Positions 39,219-50,000 of a DNA stretch of 64,000 nucleotides are shown here, piece by piece. The position numbers and the translations under genes were made by a program. The notes under the pieces are model-generated. The model was given only the letters and a program-made list of their open reading frames with translations. It had not been told where the DNA came from and did not search any database. Origin of the DNA: Yarrowia lipolytica (lineage: Eukaryota; Ascomycota; Dipodascomycetes; Dipodascales); assembly GCF_001761485.1 (NCBI RefSeq), contig NC_090775.1, positions 186,001 to 250,000 on the forward strand, in the 5' to 3' direction. The stretch's first letter is position 1. Each line of letters starts with the position of its first letter.

Positions 39219-40505
39219 CTACCACGCTCCAACCATGCTACCCGTGCCGTTTCCACTGCTAATCTCCCAGTAGTTGCTTGCAGTGGAAACCGAGTCCAGC
39301 TCCTCAAATGCAGATGAGCTGGAAAAGTTGTAGCTCAGAGGAGACCGAATGCTGCCTGCGCCCAGACTCATGCTCACACTGGCAGCATGGGCACCAGCAG
39401 CGCTCTCGGCAGCCGCAGCACTCGACGAAGACCGGTGGCTATGGCTATGGTGTGTGTAAGGACGGGTCCGGCTAATGTGTTCTCCATTGCCTTCTCCTTC
39501 CCAAACGCGCTGTCGCAAGTAGTTGAGAAAGTCTCCAATGTCGGTGTTCCATCGGTCGTGAGGGATGGACGCAAACAGAGAGTTGAGAGCAGCCCCTGAG
39601 TGGGTGTATCCCAGCGCATAGAGCTCTCGGGTGAGCTTGTTGACAAAGGCCTCGTTGGCCTCTTCACGGGACTCGGCCCGTCTAGCTGCGTATTCTGCCG
39701 CTGTCGTAGGTCGTCCCGTCTCTCCGTCCACAAACGTTTCTCCAGCAATCATGTCGAGGATGTCTTCGTTCATGCCGATGAAGTCTCTGATGACCCGTTG
39801 TGTGATGCGGTGGAAGAGAGCTCTGGGCGAGTAAGGCGCATCTCGTCTCACCTCTCTCTCCCGCTCTCTTCGGGACGACTCTCGACGAACAGGCACGCTT
39901 GGCCGCCTCAGAATGGCCGAAACGTCTGCAGGGTAAGTTCCCAGCTTTGTGGCCCCGGAAGAAGAAGACGCCTCTTCCTTTGGGGTAGCAAGCACCTCGT
40001 CCTCGGGAATACCCCATGAGGAGATACGTCGCTCGGGGGTGGCTCCTGCAGTCCGTTTGGGCTGGTTCAGTTCATGGTAGACAGACGCAGAGTGTTGCAT
40101 TCGCCAGGCATGGATGCGGTCGTTGGCGTCGGCGTGTCCGCTGCTGCCGCTTCCATACTCGCCCACGAAGGAGCCGTCGCCCTGGTGTCGGGGAAAGTTG
40201 AGAGACGAGGAGTTGAGCGGTGTGGACGCCGAGTGGTAAAGCGAGGAGTCGTAGCAGTCCAATAGGTCGTCTGCGAGTTCGTCGTTGAGGTCGCCGTCGC
40301 CGTCTCCGTGGTCCGCGTGCTGGGTGGCTACGCTGGCGCTGTCGTCGTCGTCTTCGGACTCTTCTTCGGCGTCCGACGGGGTGAACAGCACCCACTCCTT
40401 GTTGTCTTCAAGGCTGTCGTCCTGGGCGGCGTTGGGGGTTGAGAGAACGCCATAGGCCGTCACAGGCTGGACCTGCGTTTGGGCCCGTTGCATGTTCTGG
40501 TTCAT
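39219..40505 (-). CDS. Acidic protein of unknown function with conserved C-terminal helical region
   Basis: I do not recognise the family. 428 aa, no signal peptide or membrane segment. N-terminal third: KEWVLFTPSDAEEESEDDDD, a Trp-containing motif followed by a strongly acidic tract that could be a short linear binding motif with a casein kinase 2 target region. Middle: Ser-rich, with the ordered patch RIHAWRMQHSASVYHEL and RRISSWGIPEDEV. C-terminal half: an ordered, probably helical block from PRALFHRITQRVIRDFIGMN through ALNSLFASIPHDRW to about residue 345, then a Ser/Ala/His-rich tail. The GC and codon use match neighbours. It reads as a genuine fungal protein, likely cytosolic or nuclear; function is open. 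Confidence 0.75.
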   Translation of the reverse strand: MNQNMQRAQTQVQPVTAYGVLSTPNAAQDDSLEDNKEWVLFTPSDAEEESEDDDDSASVATQHADHGDGDGDLNDELADDLLDCYDSSLYHSASTPLNSSSLNFPRHQGDGSFVGEYGSGSSGHADANDRIHAWRMQHSASVYHELNQPKRTAGATPERRISSWGIPEDEVLATPKEEASSSSGATKLGTYPADVSAILRRPSVPVRRESSRREREREVRRDAPYSPRALFHRITQRVIRDFIGMNEDILDMIAGETFVDGETGRPTTAAEYAARRAESREEANEAFVNKLTRELYALGYTHSGAALNSLFASIPHDRWNTDIGDFLNYLRQRVWEGEGNGEHISRTRPYTHHSHSHRSSSSAAAAESAAGAHAASVSMSLGAGSIRSPLSYNFSSSSAFEELDSVSTASNYWEISSGNGTGSMVGAW

Positions 40506-42996
40506 GGCTACAGATGTTTGTCTTGTCTGGCTTGGTTCTGTGTCGTCTTGTTTGTGATGAGAATGGTTGTATGTATTCGCGGTTCCACCAGTCTGTCGCT
40601 GTGTTCCGTCTGATTAGAATGAGGTCAAGTGACAGGGGGTGGGTTCTGTGGTGAAGGGGTGCTGACCTCTATTTGTGTTAGTCAGATAGCTGTGTTTGTG
40701 GTCTAGAAGTGGGTTCGAGTGAAGACCAGATGAGAGGTGTGTGTGCGGTGTGAGTATTTGTTGAGCTGGAGATGTAGACAGGTTGTTCCGGCCACCCTTA
40801 AAAAATCACAGTTGCTGCGACGTGACATGGCTTGTTAGCCCAATCTTAGCTTGATGTGGCAACAGACTCTGGACACAAAGAGGCGGGACAGACAACGTTC
40901 AGATAGCGTGATGAGAGACGAGCGAACAGGCGGCGGCGGCGTGATATCTCCGAAAAACGACCGACTTTACCACTCGTATGGGGCTCGATTGACATCGTTT
41001 TAAACCCGGGTTTCCTCCTCCTCTTGTCGTGTCGTGTTTGCACCTTCCTCGTCCTGCCGCTCTGCACCATTTCCGCCTGGTCTTGTGCATAGCTGCACAC
41101 AAACTGCCCTTATCAGGCTATCTGCGTGTACGTGCATATTATCCCAAAGTAAATTTGGGTGAGAGCGAGGGCAGTGGAGCCAAAGAAAAAGGGAAAAAAA
41201 GGATGCAAAAATTGGAAATGAGTGAGTATCGTCTATTGTATAAAGGGGGGGGAAAGGGACCAAGGCGACGGATATCCCGAACCTCAACACACAGTCCAAG
41301 CCACAGTTTCCACATGGTGACATACAGTGGCTCTGCGACACGTGCTTCACGACCGTCAGCACCGAAGCCCAGTGCACTTTGTCATGCCTCCTCGGATAAA
41401 TGCCACGCTAAAAAGTGAGCCAGTGAAATAAAGCCCTGGGTCAAAGAGGTTTCCGACAGCCCCTTGGCTGAGATAATTATTGGTGAGCACATCTGATAAG
41501 AGTATGGCGCTGCCGCGGAACAGCAAACCTATTGCTGGACCCCAACACCGGTCAGATGGCAAACGGTCTTACTGTCGTAGATACGATATCTCACCTACAG
41601 TATACAATACGGCCCTGGTTCTGTTGAGACGTCCCATGATGCAATGTAACAAAGGTGTGTTGTGTTATGTTAAGGCTGCGTGCGGGGAGATCCACCTGCT
41701 GAGTGAGTCCTACGGAATCTCACAAGACAAGAGGAGAGGAGAAATGGAGGGGGGTTATTAGGACAAGAATGAGCTCGTGGAATGTTCGTCGCCCCAGGAG
41801 TGAGTCAGGTGTGTTGGTCGAATTGGCGATGGACACCTATGGAACCCTGTCTTGGATGCAATAATAGAAGGAACCAAGGACTAATACGTGTCGGAATTAC
41901 TGCCCAGGAACGTACCTACATACACAAGAAGAGTTTTATTGTACATACTGCATCTGTCTACAATCAGATCCCCCGCCAATCTCCCCGAATATAACAAACT
42001 CGAGCCGGCATATTTCTTTGACATGTTGACGTCCCCTTGACGCCCCTTAATAATAAGTACTCGTACAAGATTACTAGACCCAAGGCGGGCCGAGCTCAAA
42101 CGAGTCGGTCACGTCATCAAGAAACACTCCCTTCCTCCTGTTTCATGGCAGCATTGACTGGCCCCTGTCTCACTTTGGAGCCCTTCTCTCAATGTGTGGA
42201 TAAAATTACCCAGCGTTACGAGATAATGCACCCGGATGACGCATTCTGCAGCGGCAGTGGAATAGGACAAGGTAAACAATACAATACAAGTACAGTATGA
42301 ATAAGTATACATATACGGTAGAAGTCCGGACGAGTGGCTCCTTGAGGCGCTTGGGCTGGTCCGAACTGGTCTAGAAAAAGAAATGACCAATCTGACGCCT
42401 TGAAACACACTACCAGAGCCGCCGATGGTGCTCATAGCACGTTCCAAATCACTAATCCTACAATGTAGCTACTTGTAGCAACTGCTTGTACGGCCTTAAA
42501 TGTCTCACTTGACGCCACCTATGATTGCTTGCACAGAAAAAGCACACTGTCTCCACGTATAAAAACAGACTCGGAAGCGCGCAACGATACAAGTAAGACA
42601 GCCTGTTTGTCAAGGTCGCCACCCGCCGCAACACGTGACCAAAAATCCTGGGCAAGTCGTCCCAATGTTAGGGTATCTCTATTGGGACATTGTCACACCA
42701 AAGGCAGTTACCAGGTTAGGGTTGGACCCGCATCTCCACCAATATCCCACACAAAATGGGTTGCTCCCAACGATTCGAACACACAGCAACATGCCCGCAA
42801 CACGCTGCCCATATGAAGCAAGATGTTGGCTGAACCTCCGTTACCCTAACCCACAGTCCCAGTTGCCCGCCAATCACAGCCCAGTAAAGTGTGGCCTGCT
42901 TTCAACATCAGACTTTTGTGAACCTACAAGCTCGAGCCATCGTCAGATTTAAAACCTCTCCACTTTCAGTCCTTTTACACCACACACAACTACACA
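40506..42996. other. Divergent intergenic region before the B12D-like gene
   Basis: No supportable gene. Near the right end three telomere-like TTAGGG/CCCTAA sites lie at 42668-42673, 42716-42721 and 42844-42849, in both orientations, within 330 bp of the next ATG. Confidence 0.45.
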
Positions 42997-43338
42997 ATGC
43001 GACCCACTCTTATCCGTCTCGCTCAGCAGGCCGTGAGTATTGTCTGAGTTTGCGATTGAGCAAATTGGAATTTGTGCCAATTCAATTTTATTTATTCGTG
43101 TTTGTGTTGGCACAATGACCAACATCAACTTGTGTTTGTCGTTTTTACTAACCCCCAGAACAAGGCCCCCAAGAAGGGAATCAAGGTCCCCGTTGAGATT
43201 TACCCTCTCTTCTTCGCCATGGGTCTGGCCGGCTGCTCCGCTCTCTACTTCTCCACCAAGAAGTTCACCCACGGTGATCTGCGACTTACCCGACAGGGCA
43301 AGAAGGCCGAGCACGCCGAGGGCGAGGAGAAGCACTAA
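42997..43338 (+). CDS. B12D/NDUFA4-like small mitochondrial inner-membrane protein, two exons
   Basis: Exon 1 is 42997-43032 (MRPTLIRLAQQA), the intron 43033-43158 (126 nt, GTGAGT donor, TACTAAC branch six bases before the acceptor), exon 2 43159-43338. The product is 71 aa. The basic start looks like a mitochondrial targeting sequence. Exon 2 gives VPVEIYPLFFAMGLAGCSAL, one membrane segment, then HGDLRLTRQGKK and an acidic/basic tail. This follows the B12D/MLRQ pattern (EVYPLF...G..., then NPEVRVTKENR in plants). The family sits in respiratory complex I or IV preparations; which one here is not decidable. The ATG context CACAATG is good. It converges on an RRM gene with only 14 bp between stop codons. 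Confidence 0.75.
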
Positions 43339-43352
43339 ACATACAAAATGCA

Positions 43353-43984
43353 TTATTGATTAGTTTGTTCCCATACTGAGTTAGTAGGTGGGGGAGGGTG
43401 AGGTGGTGTAATTAGATATGGTCGTAGGTGGTGTGATAATGGAGTGCTGCGTGAGATGCCTTACAAGATGTACAACACCCATGTACTGTAGGCGGCGGCT
43501 CGATAGAATGTGTTGCGACCGCGTCAAAAACACGCTGTTGGCACGCTTTTGACACGCAGTTGAACACGCCAACATGATTCCACCTCATATTAGCCGTATG
43601 GCACCATTTTGATCCAACTAATAGTGTGGACAGTTTTGGTGGTGCCACAACTCTTGTCTCAAGTGGCTCCACAACCACGACAACCATCTCGTAGTCAATC
43701 CAGCTCCCATACTCACATGGCTTGTTGTTGTCAAACTGCTCCGTGTCTCCCTTGGCTAGCCTCACTCTCAATGGCTTGCCAAACAGATCGTAACCACCCA
43801 TGTTGTCAACAGCAGCAGCAGCGTCCTCAGCTTCCTCAAACTGCACAGACCCGTGCTGTATGCCACTGGGACGTTTGTGTAAGTTGACCTCGACGATGGG
43901 CCCAAAGGACAGAAACAGCGAGTGCACCGTGTCTTTGGGCACCTGTGCCTCGATGTTTTCGACCTCGACTCGGGCTAGTTCCAT
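43353..43984 (-). CDS. Single-RRM RNA-binding protein, two exons (Cyp33/PPIE-RRM-like)
   Basis: An unspliced reading gives 190 aa whose second half is not protein-like. A donor GTGAGTATG starts at 43716 and an acceptor preceded by TACTAACTCAG ends at 43376, so exon 1 is 43984-43717 and exon 2 43375-43353, joined in phase 1. The 96-aa product is an RRM: RNP2-like VEVENI, RNP1-like HGSVQFEE, then AEDAAAAVDNMGGYDLFGK and RVRLAKGD, ending NNKP-LWEQTNQ. The RRM of cyclophilin 33 has the same order (AEDAAAAIDNM, ELFGR, RVNLAK, then a PVW motif), which supports this splice. The intron is 341 nt. A spliceosome-linked role is inference from the relative. Confidence 0.65.
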
Positions 43985-44947
43985 GTTCGCAGAAGAGGTG
44001 GCGTGTGTTTGTGTGTGTGGCGGTGCGGGTGTGGCGGTGCAGGGAGATGCAAAAGATTTTGCGTCCGGGTAACTGAGACGACGGAGACGAGAGACGCTCT
44101 TTGTGTGCAGCTGAGGACGGCCTCCGAGTCGTTCTGGTGGAGTGGTGCAACAAATGTGAGTGGATCACGTGACTGTTGGGAGCACCGAAGGGAGAGGTGG
44201 GGGCGGCACTAGAGAGTTGATTTGTAAGCTGTGGCGATTCAAGAGTGCACTTCTGGTGGGTTCTAAATGTTATGTTGATGGTCATTTCATTGTTTCGCGC
44301 CAGTATCGTACTTGTAGGTGATCATTTGATTTCTTTCTTTTCTCGCCCCCAATATTTAGGTGAATTTTTTTTCTTTTTTCACTCACTCATTCACTCAAAC
44401 ATGCTCGTATTACTGATCAAGATTGGGTAAGGCTGATGACCCCGATGACGACATATCAATCGATAGTTGAGGTTGATTTGTAAGCGAGACTAGTCATATG
44501 ATCGATGATGATCAAATTCTAGCGAGTTCTGGGTGATCCACCTGTTCTATCCTGTTCTACCTGTCTCACAGCTTCTTTCGACAAGTGGTATCGTTGTGTT
44601 GATAGCTAAAAGACAAGTGGTAATTAATAAAGTACGACTACAGAAGGAGTCCGGTGGCACACCTCATTGTCACTCTCAACGGTCGCTTCGGTACCTTCAG
44701 GTACCAGGTCTTGGCTCTGTGATTTCGCGACTCTAGTTTCAAGGCAATTGCGGCTATAGCGGACCTGTTCTGTTACATGCACTTCATTTGTATGTGTTGT
44801 ACAGTGGGTACGGGCAGTCTAGACCGCTGACTAAAAAGCGGTTGGGAAAGGGCCCCGAAATTGAATTTGTAAATAAGGTTTGGGCTAGCAAGCTTCCCAG
44901 GCTGGTCGAGGTACAAATGAGAGCTTCCGCCACCTTCTTTCGCATCG
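43985..44947. other. Divergent intergenic region, RRM gene to thioredoxin
   Basis: Holds both promoters. A TCACGTGA palindrome lies at about 44165-44172. Nothing else is supportable. Confidence 0.5.
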
Positions 44948-44953
44948 TATAAA
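44948..44953 (+). promoter_or_regulatory. TATA box overlapping the upstream thioredoxin ATG
   Basis: TATAAATG: the TATAAA element ends on the A of the first in-frame ATG (44953). A transcript driven by it would begin downstream of that ATG and so start translation at 45028. Confidence 0.6.
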
Positions 44954-45342
44954 TGCAGCGACTTGTCCGACCTAGTGTTCAATTACTCACACGTCACGCA
45001 AGACAATTCCACTCCACACAACACAGAATGGCCGTTACCCAGATCACCTCCGTCTCCGACTTCCAGAACGCCATCAAGTCCGACAAGCTCACCGTCATCG
45101 ACTTCTACGCTACCTGGTGCGGACCCTGCAAGATGATTGCCCCCACCTTTGACAAGTTCTCCGAGACCTTCACCGACGCTCAGTTCTACCGATGTGACGT
45201 CGATGAGGCCTCTGCTGTCGCCCAGGAGGTTGGCGTCACCGCCATGCCCACCTTTGCCTTCTACAAGAACGGCGAGAAGATCACCACCGTCATGGGTGCC
45301 AACCCCTCTGCCCTGAACGCTGCCATCAAGCAGAACGTCTAA
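44953..45342 (+). CDS. Thioredoxin, possibly with mitochondrial and cytosolic forms
   Basis: Disulfide reductase with active site ATWCGPCKM, cis-Pro in AMPTFAF, and a thioredoxin fold of standard length. Two in-frame starts exist. From 44953 the protein has 129 aa and begins MQRLVRPSVQLLTRHARQFH, rich in Arg with no acidic residue, like a mitochondrial presequence. From 45028 (ACACAGAATGGCC, good context) it has 104 aa, the size of cytosolic thioredoxins. A TATAAA box overlaps the first ATG, so transcripts from it would make only the short form; a longer transcript from further upstream could make the mitochondrial form. The enzyme serves peroxiredoxins, ribonucleotide reductase or PAPS reductase. 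Both forms are plausible; the short one is more certain. Confidence 0.93.
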   Translation: MQRLVRPSVQLLTRHARQFHSTQHRMAVTQITSVSDFQNAIKSDKLTVIDFYATWCGPCKMIAPTFDKFSETFTDAQFYRCDVDEASAVAQEVGVTAMPTFAFYKNGEKITTVMGANPSALNAAIKQNV

Positions 45343-47076
45343 GCAGTGTATTTTATAGATGAACGACATGACTTATTCTCAATCACTGCAAGTATATTGA
45401 CCCGGTGTTCGTAGTGGTACAGTGTACAATTGTAGCCAGATTGCCGTAGTGGTCTCGTGGTATAATTAAGTACTGACGCCTTAGCAACAAAGTATACAGC
45501 TGAGATGGTTTGAAATGAGTCATGAGTCATCGATAGAGGTGGTGATGATTATGAACAGGTCTCAATGGGTTGATCTTAGCTGTATCCTGGTGATTGAGGA
45601 GGTCTCCGGACCAAGTGTCTCTTTTATTGTTTGTCTTAGTGCTGTCGTTTTTTTACTCCACATGAAGATGCACGTACGACTTGCCTCAATTGGCTGTGCT
45701 TCCCCCGTACGGTGCCGGCTATTGAACAGCGTCTCTGACGTCATCACTCTCAAAACAGTTAAATTCCATATCTGACACTCGTGTCCAACGGTCTTTATCG
45801 CCCTAGCGCTATCACTGATACAGCCGTTTCGCGGCCTCCGCATGGGTCTTTATCAGCCTTGAACATTAATCTTGATTGTCGAGGAAACAGCCAAAAACAC
45901 GAATGGGGATCTTGTTGGTGTGTCTCTTTGGTTCTTATCAGGTTCGGCAGTCCAAGTTGCAATTTTCCACTAAATGACTTACGTCTGGATCTAAGTGGGT
46001 GATTTGCACACAACTGCGTGATTTACTTGTTTTGTCGTATCACACTTGTGCGTGTGCGTGTATGTATGGCACCCGTACTGGTACTGTACTGTTATTAGTC
46101 GTCAGTCGCTGCTAGTTGTACGATTTTATTGAAATTTGAGTCTCAGAATGATCCACTGAGCTGGAGTGCACGTTTCGGATGTTTTGGCCGTTGATTTTAT
46201 ATACCTCGATTTGAAAAAGCCGCTTCAATTGCTTCAGTGAGAAATATTCAATATTCGAAGTTGTGAACAAGTATTATATTACTGTATGTACTGTCGGGTA
46301 ACGTTTTCAGTCCCAGAGCCCCGCGCAGAGGCTGAGCACCAACCTCGACCACTTCACAAGATCGGGAAAATCAGGCAGACTTGGTACAAGTGATTGTAGC
46401 TATGATTCACTTGTACTTGTAGTTAGTCAGAGATACTATATGTATTTGTATTAAGGGACTCGCTTTTCCCATTCTTGTTATTTCTCTCTGGGTCTGACCA
46501 TAGGTATGCCCCTGTAGAATAAGGATCACATTATGGAAAAATTGTGCAAGCGTGTTTATTGTTATTGATTTCAAAAGAAGAATGCCCAAGGCACTTATAA
46601 ATATATACTGTACTTGTACTTGTAAAGCTGGGCCATTCAAACAAGATACCGTAATGCAAAAAGAGAGGAATACTCCCTGGTACATACTGTACAGTAGTTC
46701 ATCATTAAAAGGACACTCATGGATTTTGTTCTCTGCGGATTTAAGGTTGAGACGCGTTGGTGACTGAGACACGTAAATATATATACAACTTACTATACTT
46801 GTTACGACGTATGTACTGTATGTACTTGGTTACTAACTTCTTGTGATAACTCACACAATCACTCACTACGATACCACTGCCACGATACCACTGCCACGAT
46901 ACCCCTACGACGATACCGATATCAGCCCCAAGGATTCTGTGCCACGGACCTTCTCAGACTCCTGACCGCTTCTGCGACAACCAAACGCCTGTGATGGCTA
47001 CGGGTACTGTCTGTTTTGCAACTACGCTACGTGGGCACACCCTTGATTTTATACTAATGATCAATTACTAACACAT
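45343..47076. other. Convergent intergenic region
   Basis: No supportable gene. It holds a minisatellite at 46865-46920 built on CACGATACCACTGC, TACTTGTACTTGTA at 46611-46624, and at 47047-47068 a sequence like the retroposon end found at 23632-24016. Confidence 0.45.
46865..46920. repeat. Small minisatellite, unit CACGATACCACTGC
   Basis: About four units of 13-14 bp, all containing ACGATACC, the later ones degenerate. Confidence 0.6.
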
Positions 47077-50000
47077 TTAAACAATAAAGGCCACGACTCC
47101 AGCAAGCACAGCTCCAGCAGAAATGGCCCACTTGTTGCCACTGTTCGCCTGGGCAGGCTTGGAGGGCTTGGAGGGCTGCTGAGCGGGAGTGGCCGGCTTG
47201 GGGGACTGAGCAGACTGCATAGGAGCGTTCTTGGGCTGGGGAGATCCATTGTTGGCAGGTTTGTCTGAGCCACTGTTGGCAGGCTTGTCAGAGGCCCCGG
47301 ACTTGTTGGCCTTGTCAGAAGAGCCAGAAGAGCCAGAAGAGCCAGAGGAGCCAGAGCCAGAGGAACCAGAAGAGCCAGAGGAGCCAGAGCCAGAGGAGCC
47401 AGAGCCGGAGGAACCAGAGCCAGAGGAGCCAGAGCCAGAGGAGCCAGAGCCAGAGGAGCCAGAGCCAGAAGAGCCAGAGCCAGAAGAGCCAGAGCCAGAA
47501 GAGCCAGAGCCAGAAGAGCCAGAGCCAGAGCCAGAGGAGCCAGAGCCGGAGGAACCAGAGCCGGTGTCAGCCTTTCCAGATACAGAATCAGACTTGCCAG
47601 ATCCAGAGTCAGCCTTAGCGGAAGATTCACCATGCTCATCACCCTTCTTGGACTCAGTGGGCTCAGGGGCACAAGGAACAGTGATGGTGATGGTCTGGCC
47701 CTCACACTTGGCACAGACTGTCTTGATGACAGTGGAGGGAGCATTCTCGGGCACAACAGTGGTGTAAGACACGATGGGGGTGATGCAATGGTCTGCCTCG
47801 CACTGTGTCACAGTCAGAGTCACACTGGAAGTAACCATAGGGGAGGCGTTACCAGCACTGCCTGACACGGTGGGAATCGGGTTCTGAGAACTTGCGACAA
47901 CAGCCCCAGCAGAGACGGAGCCAGCTTGAGAAACAGAGGCGGTTACACTAGGAGAAGTGTCGGTGGACTCAGCCTTCGAGACCGCAGAGGCAGTGTCTGC
48001 CTTGGACACAGAAGCAAAATCGGAAGACGAAACAGCAGGGGCAGAAGCAGAAACAGAGGCAGAAACAGAGGCAGAAACAGAGGCAGAAGCAGAGGCAGAC
48101 TCACTACTGAGACCACGAGACTCTGAAACGGTGGCAGATTCAGCATCGGAGCCGAGTCCAGTGGCAATGGGGTCCTCGGACTTGACAGACTCTTCAGTCT
48201 TGGTGGACTCCTCAGACTGGACAGGGACAGGCTCGGTTGACTTGGCTGGAGCAGAGGCAGTTGACTTAGCAGGGACAGACTCAGTTGACATCTCAGGAGT
48301 AGGAGTTGTTTCAACAACTGTTGCCTCAGATGTCTGCACTGGCACAGTAACAGGTGCCGTCTTGTAAGGGTCACAAACAGAACCATCAGTCAGCTGGAGA
48401 GTGCAAATGAGTCCCGTAACAGCGTACAGACCATCGACAATGGCCTTGGATGGACCAGGCAGATCGGAGATACCCAGGATGGCAGCCTTCAAGATTCCCC
48501 ATCCGGGGGCGTCACGATTCAGAGTGATACTGGCCTGATTGACAGCCTCATGGTAGTCATAGTGAGTTCGGAACACGGACAGCAGCTCAGTAGCCTGAAC
48601 AAAGTCGGGGCTATGTTCATAATCATCGAGGGCCTGGATGACGTCACTGATCCAACCAGGGAATAGGTCAGGGAAATTGGGGTCAAGAACGAGAGCGACT
48701 GCGTCATCGAAGACGGGAAGGAGATCATCATTCATAATGAGGGGAACGAATTGATCGATTTCAGACTGGGCCTGGGTCAGAGGAATATCACTGTGTCGAC
48801 CGTTGACAACACCATTGGAAATGGCGTCTTTGATGGGGTTGATAAGCGCAGCATAAGTGAGGGAATAGCTGGCTGTCTTGGTGGACACAGGAGCAGGCTC
48901 ACTCGACTTGGCAGAGGCAGAGGTAGTCGACATGGCAGAAGTGGTTGACTTGGCAGAAGTGGTTGACTTGGCAGAGGTGGTTGACTTGGCAGAGGTGGTT
49001 GACTTGGCAGAAGTTGAGGCAGTGGACTTAGCAGAGGTAGTTGACTTGGCTGGAGCAGAGGCAGTGGACTCCACAAGAGCAGAAGTTGTTACGACAGGTG
49101 CCGCCTCAGATGTCTGCACAGGAACAGGGGCAGGCTCCGAGGTCTTGTATGGGTCACAAACCGAGCCATCGGTGAGCTGGAGGGTGCAAATGAGGCCGGT
49201 GACAGCGTACAGACCATCGACAATGGCCTTGGAAGGACCAGGCTGATCGGAAATAGAAATGACAGCAGCCTTCAAGATTCCCCATCCGATAGCGTCACGA
49301 CTCAGGGTGATACTGGCCTGATTGACAGCCTCATGGTAGTCATAGTGAGTTCGGAACTTAGACAGCAGCTCAGTGGCTAGTGTAAAGTCCGGACTATGCT
49401 CATAGTTATCGAGGGCCTGAATGACATCACTGATCCATCCCGGGAACAGGTCAGGGAATTTGGGGTTGAGAAGGAGAGCCACGGCGTTGTCGAAAATGGG
49501 AAGAAGATCATCATTCATAATGAGGGGAACGAATTGAGAGATTTCAGACTGGGCCTGAGTCAGAGGAATGTCACTGTGTCGACCATTAACCACACCATTG
49601 GAAATGGCGTCTTTAATGGGATTGATAAGCGCCTTATTGGTGAGGACATAGGTTGCTGTATGAGCAGGAGCGGGGACAGTCTCACTGGACTTGGTAGTGG
49701 CAGAGGTAGTCGACTTGGAAGACGTGGTCGTCTTTGAGGCAGATGACTTGGAGGTAGTTGACATAACAGGGACAGAGGCAGTCGACTTCGCAGAAGTAGG
49801 AGTTGTTACGACAGGTGCCGCCTCAGATGTCTGCACAGGAACAGGAGCAGGCGCCGAGGTCTGGTATGGGTCACAAACGGAACCATCAGTCAGCTGGAGA
49901 GTGCAAATGAGTCCAGTGACAGCATAAAGACCATCGACAATGGCCTTGGAAGGACCAGGCTGATCGGAAATAGAAATGACAGCAGCCTTCAAGATTCCCC

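Noticed and set aside
45436-45490. TGGTCTCGTGGTATAAT, like a tRNA D arm
   Set aside because: No acceptor stem, anticodon stem or T arm can be found around it.
47231-47767. 178-codon frame of EEPE repeats on the plus strand
   Set aside because: It is the antisense shadow of the Gly/Ser repeat of the wall-protein gene.
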